A DNA stretch of 25,434 nucleotides, from the NCBI GenBank assembly GCA_022560025.1, contig JAFISE010000280.1, positions 1 through 25,434 on the forward strand. The letters are read 5' to 3'. The DNA comes from Stagonosporopsis chrysanthemi (taxonomy: Eukaryota; Ascomycota; Dothideomycetes; Pleosporales; Didymellaceae). This document shows positions 9,941 through 18,410 of the stretch, piece after piece. Numbering within the stretch: the stretch's first letter is position 1; each line of letters begins with the position of its first letter. The notes below the pieces were generated by a model, which had not been told where the DNA came from, did not search any database, and saw only the letters and a program-made list of their open reading frames with translations. The position numbers were made by a program, and so were the translations under genes.

Positions 9941-12900
9941 ATGGACGACCTGTTCGGTGTCTTCGACGGCGACAACGGCGCGCAGACGGCGCCCAAGAAA
10001 AGCAAGAAGCGCCAGGCCAACGGCGTCGTCAAGTCGCCCAGCGCGCCCAGCGACGATGCAGCCATGTCCGACGCGCCGGTTGCCGGCAGCGAGCCAGCCG
10101 AGGAAGTCGAGGCCGAGAACAGCGCACCGCAGCACCTGAAACGCCAGAAGCGCGACGCCGAGCCAGAGGCCATTGTCACCGACGACTTCGAGACGGAACA
10201 GACGCGCGAGGTCGCCGCCGCCGCCGGGCTGCAGGCGCAGACAGTGCAGGAAGGACAGGGCGTGGTGCTCTCGCATCAGGTCCGCCACCAGGTCTCGCTG
10301 CCGCCCGACTACGACTACGTCCCCATCTCCGAGCACAAAGCCCCCGCCGAGCCTGCGCGCGTCTGGCCCTTCACGCTCGATCCCTTCCAGCAGGTCTCCA
10401 TTGCCTCGATACAGCGAAACGAGAGTGTCCTGGTCTCGGCGCATACATCTGCAGGCAAAACGGTTGTGGCCGAGTATGCCATTGCGCAATGTCTGAAGAA
10501 CAACCAGCGAGTCATCTACACAAGCCCCATCAAGGCCCTCAGTAACCAGAAGTACCGAGAATTCATGGCCGAGTTTGGCGATGTTGGGCTTATGACCGGT
10601 GATGTCACCATCAACCCCACTGCGACATGTCTGGTCATGACCACCGAGATTCTGCGCTCCATGTTGTACCGTGGCTCCGAGATCATGCGCGAAGTCGCCT
10701 GGGTAGTCTTCGACGAGGTCCACTACCTGCGTGACAAGTCGCGCGGTGTGGTCTGGGAGGAGACGATCATCCTCCTGCCCGACAAGGTCCGCTACGTTTT
10801 CCTGTCCGCCACAATCCCCAACGCCATGCAGTTCGCCGAATGGATTACCAAGACGCACAGCCAGCCCTGCCACGTTGTCTACACTGATTTCCGACCAACT
10901 CCCTTGCAGCACTATTTCTTCCCCAAAGGTGCAGACGGTATTCATCTCATCGTCGACGAGAAGGGTGTCTTCCGCGAGGAGAACTTCCAGAAAGCCATGA
11001 CTTCGATCGCGGACAAGGCGGGCTCGGCAGCGAACGACTTCCTAGCGAAGCGCAAGGGCAAGGGCAAGGACAAGAAGACGAACACTGGAGGCAACAAGGA
11101 GGGCTCTGACATATACAAGATCGTCAAGATGATCATGATCAAGAGCTACAACCCTGTCATCGTCTTCAGTTTCAGCAAAAGAGATTGCGAAAATTACGCT
11201 CTTTCCATGAGCCAGCTCTCGTTCAACGACGACTCAGAAAAGGCTATGGTTTCAAAGGTCTTCAGCAGTGCCATCGAGATGTTGTCCGAGGAGGATCGTG
11301 CGTTGCCCCAGATTCAGCACATTCTCCCTCTATTGCGACGAGGTATCGGAGTCCATCACTCTGGACTGCTTCCGATCTTGAAGGAGACCATCGAGATTCT
11401 GTTCCAAGAGGGTCTTATCAAGGTTCTGTTCGCCACGGAAACATTCTCTATTGGGTTGAACATGCCGGCCAAGACCGTCGTCTTCACAAGCGTCCGCAAA
11501 TTCGACGGTGTGTCTCAGAGGTGGGTAACACCCTCCGAGTTTATCCAAATGTCTGGTCGTGCCGGTCGTCGTGGTCTTGATGACCGCGGTATTGTCATCA
11601 TGATGATCGATGAGCAGATGGACCCGTCTGTTGCAAAGGAGATTGTGCGTGGACAACAAGACAACCTGAACTCCGCCTTCTACCTAGGCTACAACATGAT
11701 CTTAAACTTGATGCGTGTCGAGGGCATCTCACCAGAGTTTATGTTGGAGCGCTGTTTCTTCCAATTCCAGAATACTGCTGGTGTTTCAAATCTGGAGAAG
11801 CAGCTGGCAGACCTCGAGTACCAGAAAGCCAGCACAGCGATCACAGACGAGGCAACTGTCAAGGACTACTACAATCTACGACAGCAGCTTGACACCCACA
11901 CCAAGGACATGCGCGACGTCATCATGCATCCAAACTACTGTTTGCAGTTCCTGCAGGCCGGCCGTCTGGTCAAGATCAAGTTCAAGGACTATGACTTTGG
12001 CTGGGGTGCTGTTGTCGCTTTCACACCAAGGAGGGCGAACAAGGGCGAGATTCTGCAGCCGCAAGAGTCGTATGTCGTCGACGTGCTGTTGTTAGTCGCG
12101 AGTGACAGCAAGTTTGCGCCCCAGGCAAACGACGGTCTGCCGCCTGGTGTCCGACCGCCAGCGGCCGGAGAGAAGGGCAAGATGGAGGTTGTTCCTGTCT
12201 TGCTGTCTTGCATCGAGTCGATTGGGCATCTTCGTGTCTTCCTGCCGAACGAGCTGAAGTCGACCGAACAGAAGAACAGTGTGCGCAAGGCGCTGGACGA
12301 AGTCAAGAAGCGCTTCCCTGACGGCATCGCTATTCTGGACCCTATCGAGAATATGAAGATTACAGATGACAGCTTCAAGCGTCTTTTGCGGGTAAGTCGT
12401 GCAAGCACAATGATAATTCTACCACTCACGTCTACAGAAAATCGAGGTTCTTGAGTCCCGCCTGTTGTCGAACCCGCTCCACAACTCGCCCAGGTTACCA
12501 GAGTTGTATAGTCAATATGCGAACAAGATGGCCCTCTCGGACAAGATTAAGAAGGTGAAGAAAGACATTGCTGATGCCCTGTCTGTGGCCCAGCTTGACG
12601 AGCTCAAGAGCAGAAAGCGCGTGCTGCGACGTCTCGGCTTCATTGACGATGCCGATGTTGTGCAGCTCAAGGCCCGTGTCGCCTGCGAAATCAGCACTGG
12701 TGACGAGCTTGTGCTCAGCGAGCTGCTCTTCAACCGCTTCTTTAACGAGCTCACACCCGAGCAGTGTGCTGCCTGCTTGAGCTGCTTCATCTTCGAGGAG
12801 AAGAGCAGCGAGGTCCCAGCGCTCAAGGAGGAGCTTGCCAAGCCGTACCGCGAGATTCAGCAGCAGGCAAGAGTCATTGCAAAGATCTCGCAGGAGAGCA

Positions 12901-13231
12901 AACTCACAGTCAACGAAGACGAGTACATCAAAACGTTCAAGTACGAGCTGATGGACGTTGTCTACTCGTGGTCCAAGGGTGCGACGTTTGCGCAGATCTG
13001 GTATGTCACTCCTGGCCCGCACGCTCCAACACGCACTAACACACTTGCAGCAAAATGACCGACGTCTACGAGGGTAGTCTGATTCGCCTGTTCCGCCGCC
13101 TCGAAGAGCTTCTGCGCCAAATTGCGCAGGCATCCAAGGTCATGGGCAGCGAGGAGCTGGAGCAAAAGTTCACGGCAGCACTTGAGCTTGTGCGCCGCGA
13201 TTTGGTGGCCGCACAGTCCTTGTACCTCTGA
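9941..13231 (+). CDS. MTR4: Exosome-associated RNA helicase Mtr4 (Dob1), Ski2-like
   Basis: Mtr4 is the nuclear 3'-5' RNA helicase of the TRAMP complex. It feeds rRNA precursors, snoRNAs and cryptic transcripts to the exosome. Exons are 9941-12391, 12438-13000 and 13051-13231; the introns are 46 and 50 nt. The product is 1064 aa (yeast 1073). Residues 3-10 (DLFGVFDG) match the N-terminal motif that docks on Rrp6-Rrp47. A low-complexity acidic segment follows, then the helicase core: AHTSAGKT (167-174, motif I), DEVH (258-261, motif II), SAT (289-291, motif III) and QMSGRAGRRGLD (about 536-547, motif VI). The arch/KOW region follows, and the C-terminal helical domain ends RRDLVAAQSLYL. The second junction joins LLR to KIEVLESRLLSNPLHNSPRL and the third restores ICKMTDVYEG, both hallmark Mtr4 sequence. 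Confidence 0.97.
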
Positions 13232-13834
13232 GTCAGGCAGCAGCTTGGCTTCGTAGTAATATTCGCGGCAGTGACGTGGAATTTGTATAGCATTCACGGT
13301 GTGCTCCTGGTAGGTATGGCACGCTTGCGGCGCTGCGTTTCTTTATACATGGTAGCTGTCGACGCCACAGGAGCTTGGAGGGTCTCAGGGTTGCATGGGC
13401 GCTGGGCACACCAAAAGGCGTTGCGGCGCGTTGGCTATTTGAATAGAATCTACTCGGTCTGACGCCGCCGACACCTGCGGCGAACGACCCCCCGACATAT
13501 CTGACCGCGTGCACTTTCACTGCGACCCGCATTGGCGGGCTTGCGCGTTGCTGTGCGGAACCGAAGCGTCTGGATGTCTGGATGCCCGGCGACTGCTAGC
13601 CGTGGGACCCACTCTTTAGCTTCCTTGACATTCGTCCTGTGGCTTTCCTCCTCGAACAACAACACACAGCAGCCAGCCAACACCGCCCACTGCCCACCGC
13701 CCACCGCCCACCGCCCACCGCACCACCCACTCGGCGAACTTGCACCACTGCTGCCGTTTCGCCCTCCACGTCCCTCGGCCGACTGCCGACCACGCAGACA
13801 GAGCGACTTCACAGCGTTTGCCGGGGCGGCCGCC
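13232..13834. promoter_or_regulatory. MTR4 3' flank and STS1 promoter/leader
   Basis: About 600 bases with no gene of their own. The frame of STS1 stays open up to 13532 but reads through GC-rich, repeat-bearing leader with no conserved content, so this is treated as untranslated. The last 200 bases are CT- and CA-rich, as expected for a fungal leader, and include a heptamer array (listed separately). Confidence 0.5.
13681..13722 (+). repeat. Heptamer tandem array (CACCGCC)n upstream of STS1
   Basis: Six head-to-tail 7-bp units: CACCGCC, CACTGCC, then three CACCGCC and one CACCGCA. It lies about 110 bp before the STS1 start codon, within the likely leader. A second array at 24581-24636 uses a unit that differs by one base. 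Confidence 0.85.
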
Positions 13835-14824
13835 ATGTGTGACATCAACCAAAACTTCCCCTCCGCTCCACACCAGCTGCACAACCGCTACTCGCCCGTC
13901 CGCAACAGTACGTCCGCCCGCCCGCCACCAACGCCCCTGCAACCACCCGCCTGTACTGACAGCACCGTCGCAGTCCTCTCGCCCACATCCGCCATGTCTG
14001 GCCGCAAGCGCAAAGCCGATGAAGAGATCGAGGACGAGCGCATGTCTCAGTCGCCGTCCAACTCGCCCGCCATCTCTTCCCGCCCGCTGCCCCGCTCGAT
14101 ACAAAAGCGCATGCGCTCCAACATCTCCGGCCGCGCACTCCCCCTACCCCGCCTTCTCGAGACGCTTTCCCCCGACCAGATGCGCAACATGCTGCAGTCG
14201 ATATGTCAGAGTCGCCCAGACATTGGCAACGAGGTCGTCGCCGCGGCACCACGGCCTAGCATACAGTCGACTCTGGAGGTGCTGACCAAGTACGAGTCGC
14301 AGTTCCAGGCAGCGTTCCCGTTCGGCGGCAGCTCGTCATCTGACTACGCATACAACCGAGTGCGGCAACAGCTCACCGAGCTGCTCGAGGCCCTAAAAGA
14401 CTTCACGCCACACTTCCTCCCGCCGAACGAACAACAAGCCGCCACATCGCTTGCCTTTCTCGACGGAGCCACCGATGTCATTCACCGCCTGCCCAACTGG
14501 GACACCTACCAACACAACCGCCACAAGGAGGAGGCGTACGAGGAGATGGCCAAGGCCTGGGCGATGGTCATCCGCGAGGCAGCCAAGAAGGCCGGAGGCA
14601 TGCAGCTGTTGTATGGCGGCTGGGATCAGACGGTCGGAAAGCACAACGAGATTTCGGGCGGGAAGATGCAGGAAGCGGTCAACGAGCTACGCGGAGGCCT
14701 GGGCTGGATGGCTGCGGAGGCGCCAACACCAGCTGCTGGAGGCCAGACCGATGCCATGTCCATTCGACAGCAGCTGTTGAATGGCAGCTATGGCGTCGGG
14801 TCCGCTAGCATCGGCGCCTGGTAG
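13835..14824 (+). CDS. STS1: Nuclear proteasome tethering factor, Cut8/STS1 family
   Basis: Cut8/Sts1 proteins anchor the 26S proteasome at the nucleus and nuclear envelope and are needed for timely degradation of mitotic regulators. Exon 1 is 13835-13907 and exon 2 is 13974-14824. The 66-nt intron has a GTACGT donor, a TACTGAC branch site and a GCAG acceptor; the product is 307 aa. The N-terminus has the short motif NRYSPVRN, then after the splice LSPTSAMSGRKRKADEE with a basic nuclear localisation signal. LLETLSPDQMRNMLQSICQS (about 86-105) and a helical core from about 124 to 260 (FLPPNEQQAATSLAFLDG, LPNWDTYQHNRHKEEAYEEM, LYGGWDQTVGKHNE) match the family. The intron length is a multiple of three, so unspliced reading is possible, but the branch site argues for splicing. 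The ATG context GCCGCCATGTG is good. Confidence 0.9.
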   Translation: MCDINQNFPSAPHQLHNRYSPVRNSTSARPPPTPLQPPACTDSTVAVLSPTSAMSGRKRKADEEIEDERMSQSPSNSPAISSRPLPRSIQKRMRSNISGRALPLPRLLETLSPDQMRNMLQSICQSRPDIGNEVVAAAPRPSIQSTLEVLTKYESQFQAAFPFGGSSSSDYAYNRVRQQLTELLEALKDFTPHFLPPNEQQAATSLAFLDGATDVIHRLPNWDTYQHNRHKEEAYEEMAKAWAMVIREAAKKAGGMQLLYGGWDQTVGKHNEISGGKMQEAVNELRGGLGWMAAEAPTPAAGGQTDAMSIRQQLLNGSYGVGSASIGAW

Positions 14825-15499
14825 GTGTCGACTCTGCCTGTGGCCCCATCCATCTTCTACCGGTTCGAAGAACACTTTCACCTCGCGAGCGAGCTTGGAG
14901 TCTGAGCTGAAGTACTCGCTTCTGACTGTTCAACCCCCTCTCGATCATCGCCCATCTACCCCATACCCAACCTTTGCCTCGCCCGAATTTCAAAGGCAGC
15001 ATCATAGACCCTTTCGGCGTACCACTTTTTGCATGGGGTTCGTCTTTTCCATTACGACCTGCATAGCGTTTCATTCCACACTACACATACCACACCATCA
15101 CAGCATCAAACGGCTGGTTTTTTTGTTTTTCCTTTGTTTATCGGCGGCGTACTGTTTCCACTTGCAGAGGACTTCGGGCTTCGTCCCACCTCGCTTTGGC
15201 GCTTTCTGAGTTTCAGTTTCCATCTCATTATCCCCCAAACATCAAGGTTCGGTGTGCAGTCTCGCAAGGATGCTGCTAAAAGACTGCTGCTTCGTTTTTT
15301 TTTTGGCGTTGGGCAACGCGCAGTTGCGCTGTATCAGGCCGGGCGGGTGTAATTGGGTTCTGTGCAAGGACTCTTGGGGATATAGTATTAGGAAATGGAA
15401 CAAGTTTTGGTGGTAATATATGTTTTTTTGGTTGTTGTTTGCATGCACTAAAACCCGAGATTGTATTGTAAGTTGGAAGGTTTCTCTCCCGTTGTTCAG
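14825..15499. other. STS1 3' flank up to the MITE
   Basis: No gene seen. The region has T-runs (15119-15124 and 15295-15304) and an AT-rich end, in keeping with a long 3' untranslated region and polyadenylation zone. Short open frames here lack ATG context and conserved content. Confidence 0.45.
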
Positions 15500-15502
15500 T
15501 CA

Positions 15503-15975
15503 GGGCCTGTTCACTTTGAAGTTGGAGCCGCAGATTTTGCGTCAGGAAATCGGACGAAAGTGGCGTTTTTAGGGCGATGGGCAGGTAAGGGGTGTTTACT
15601 TTTAGTCCTCTGATTTTACATTATTGTAGGTTTACTAATACTACCTTTGGCGCAACCTCTTACAATAGTCACGTTGGCATCATGTGGAGAAAATCGGCGC
15701 GCAAAAATTGGATAGTTGGAAGTCTTCTGATTTTGTTCTCCCCAACTTGCATTTTGCAGTCCAATTTTTGAGGTCTCTGTCGACTATACCTACTATATAC
15801 GTTGACATAGGTAAGAAACCTTATTTACTAGTGCTGCTCACCAACAGGTAGTAATCGGGCTGTGAAAGTAAACCCCCCCCCCCCCCCCCCGATTTTGTAG
15901 TACCTTCCGATTTCCATCCAATTCTCCCGATTTCTTGAAAAAACTGGAGCCTCCAATTTCAAAGTAAACAGGCCC
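15503..15975. mobile_element. Non-autonomous DNA transposon (MITE), Tourist/PIF-like termini
   Basis: A 473-bp element with no coding capacity. The left end 15503-15527 and the reverse complement of the right end 15951-15975 agree at 23 of 25 positions, starting GGGCCTGTTYACTTTGAA and continuing RTTGGAG. Weaker similarity goes further in, with AAATCGG shared on both sides. The trinucleotide TCA flanks it on both sides (15500-15502 and 15976-15978) as a possible target duplication. GGGCC ends with a 3-bp duplication suggest PIF/Harbinger (Tourist-like), although that superfamily prefers TWA; a hAT origin would need an 8-bp duplication, which I do not see. An inner inverted pair (GTTTACTTT at 15594 and its complement ending at 15873) repeats part of the terminal motif. 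Base composition is more AT-rich than in the neighbouring genes. Confidence 0.8.
15873..15890 (+). repeat. 18-nt poly-C tract inside the MITE
   Basis: Eighteen consecutive C residues directly after the inner GTAAAC motif of the transposon. Homopolymers of this length are slippage-prone and their exact length may be an assembly estimate. Confidence 0.9.
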
Positions 15976-16400
15976 TCAGCAGACACGAGCAAAGCAGCCT
16001 CTTAATTGCAACAACGGCCCCAACTATGTATCAATTCTTTTTCCAGGCTGTTATGTAGGCCTCTGCTCGCAGTTTGCTCTGACTGTATATCGACCTTACA
16101 GGAACACTATCTATTGCAGCTGTCTCTTGACTAAACAGGGCAACCCTTACACTTTCTACGACGAGGCTAGTGCGCGTGTGTTGTCACCTCACGGTGAGTG
16201 AAAGCACTGCACGTGACGTCGCGCCTCTGCCCCACATTTATTGTTCGCTCCTGCGCGTTGTAGCTGGCTTGGTCTCTTTTTCCACCTAGTCTACTTCCAC
16301 CTTGTCTACTTCCACTTTGTCGCCGAACTGCAGCCCTTTCCTCCTCATCAACGATCTCCGTTGTATCCCAGAAGTCACTGTAGTCATCAAACCGACTATC

Positions 16401-17581
16401 ATGGCGATCCTACCAGCTCACCCGGGAATCAAGATCTCAATAGTCTGCAAAGGGACGGCGCTGCAGGAGTACGAGGACGACGACGACCAGTAACCACTCG
16501 ATAACGTCGTGTCCAAGTATATTGAGGCGACCTTGGGCGCGGAGTTTGGCATTTTGTGTGAACTTTCTTCGCCATGGCCGCCTCATACTGTTCTTCTCGA
16601 ATACTTCTTGGATCAAAAATGGGTCTCGGGCACGTTTCTCAAGTCGACCGAGTTCAAGCATCCTTTCAGTCGGCTCGAGGAAGGACCCATAACATCGATC
16701 GACGGTCAAACTTGCCTGCACAAATTCGCTTTCGCAGCGCTCATTGTCGGTAAGCTTCACGTTTGCTTGGAGGCAGTCAACTGTACTGACATGTTACAGA
16801 TGAAGCTGCTGCTACACCCATCCGAGCGCAGCTCATGCAAAATATCAAGGGCATGGGTGGAATTACTGTCCGGGCAACCTTTGTCAAGAACCTCAGAAGT
16901 AGGATCAAAACACACCGGCATCTCGCCAATGACTGCACTGCGCTTGGCAAAGTACCTGAAAAGGCTCTGAAGGGCAGCTCAGTATCGCATCATGCATCGT
17001 AAGTTAGCCTTGGAATGGTCTTCAAACCATAAACACGCGCTGATGTAACACTGCAGTCTTGGGGCTGCACAGCACATAAGCTCAGCCCCAGTTCGAGTGG
17101 CTGATTACGACCATGTAGATTCCTCTAAACTGCCGTTCGCGACATACAAGTTCAGATATCGATCAAGAGGTACTATCCCATCAGCAATACTTGCCACTCA
17201 GCTGACAAAAACACCAGATTCGCTCAAATCCCTTTTGGTCATTCCACGCAGCCCCAGCCCGGTGTCGCTAGAGGAGCGGGACGTCGATAACCTCAGCGCG
17301 GAGGAGATGCGCGATGTTTTGCGGCGACAACGTGTACTGAAACTGCCCCAGAACACCGCGAAGATGCTAACACATCTCACGAGCGTGAGGCGGCTGCCCA
17401 AGCTGTCAAGCAGGAGCGCGGCATCAAGCGCGAGCGACCGCGTGCACGAAGCAACACCGGCGTAGCCGGTGCTGACGACGACGAAGACGACGAGCTTAGC
17501 ATTGTGTCATCGAAGCGGCGCCGCGGCAGTCACCGCACCACGGTCAACGAGGACGGTGTCGAGGTGTTAGACCTCACCTGA
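16401..17581 (+). pseudogene. DUF7918-like fungal protein gene with an in-frame TAA at codon 31
   Basis: Exons by my reading: 16401-16749, 16800-16998, 17057-17169, 17218-17333 and 17384-17581; introns of 48-58 nt, several with CTGAC or CTAAC branch sites. All five exons join in frame to 325 codons. The start MAILPAHPGIKISIV, the acidic EYEDDDD, then KYIEATLGAEFGI, a middle beta-rich domain, and an acidic/basic tail ending VNEDGVEVLDLT fit what I remember of the DUF7918 family, whose function is unknown. The break is a TAA at 16491-16493, directly after the acidic motif and before the conserved KYIEA block. I found no intron that removes it while keeping frame and motif. It could be a recent nonsense allele, a base error, or read-through. 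A 48-nt intron (17170-17217) is a multiple of three and might be retained. Confidence 0.6.
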
Positions 17582-18410
17582 GCTGGGCGCTTCACATTGC
17601 TACATTGCACCAGATGGCTGGTGCATACGTGCTTGAAATCAATGTGCGATGCACAACCGGAATTCGGCATGGATATGCCAGGATATACCCCAGATATGCG
17701 TACGTTGCTGTAGTTCGTATGCATTCAGTCTATTGTTCTCTTCCCCAACTTCCTTGTCTTGGTTCCGCTCACACGATCTCGTTCTCTCACTTATCTATTT
17801 CATACGCGCTACTCACCGGCAGCACCACACAGATAGCCTTTTACTTTACAACCACCTCCTCTGTCATCGGCTCCAGTCACGCTCTACCTCTTCCTCCCAA
17901 GATACCAATACAGGCACTTGCTCCAGCTGCATCGCGGTGCGATAACACCAATGCAATCTAACGAGACGGCTCTGTCTGAGAGACTGCGCGAGGTACAAGT
18001 GCAGTTCGAAAGTTCTCGCCGCCCCGCTGGCTGCGCGAACGCGGCAGCTTGTTGGTAGAGACAGAAATAGATGGAACAATCAGGGGCTTGTGAAGCTGTG
18101 CTGCCAAACCGTCTCAATATCGATGGTATACATATGTACATGAACACGAACATGTACGCAGAGACTCTGACTTCGTCTGTCTCTAGCCATGGTCGGGGCA
18201 ACGCGTAGCACAGAGCGCAGGATACAGGCGCACGCCAGCCACGTCCCGGCTCCGAAATGACACCCCCGGAACCACACATTACACAACACCGCGTCCCCTT
18301 ATTCCTCTCATTATATACTACCGCGGATGGAAACCTCCATCTCCGCCCCCTCCTTTCCTTTCCCCTCATCCCCATTTCCAGTTCCAGTCCCATTTCCATT
18401 TCCAATCGAC
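17582..18410. other. Convergent intergenic region with a CT-rich stretch and a tiny ORF
   Basis: About 830 bases between the DUF7918-like gene and the transcription factor, which end toward each other. From about 17730 to 17950 the plus strand is CT-rich like a fungal promoter and leads to an ATG at 17951 opening a 35-codon frame (MQSNETALSERLREVQVQFE, stop at 18058). That could be a tiny gene or a first exon, but no continuation is convincing. A perfect 7-bp inverted repeat (GTACATG / CATGTAC, 8-nt loop) sits at 18136-18157. From 18335 the plus strand becomes a C/T tract with CCATTTC repeats. Confidence 0.35.

Noticed and set aside
13532..13834. A 101-residue N-terminal extension of STS1
   Set aside because: The frame is open only because the leader is GC-rich; it includes the heptamer array and no conserved sequence, and the ATG at 13835 has a better context.
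16443..16517. A 75-nt intron that would remove the TAA of the DUF7918-like gene
   Set aside because: It keeps frame, but the donor would be GTCTGC and it would delete the acidic EYEDDDD motif characteristic of the family. The GTACGA donor at 16469 breaks the frame with every nearby acceptor.
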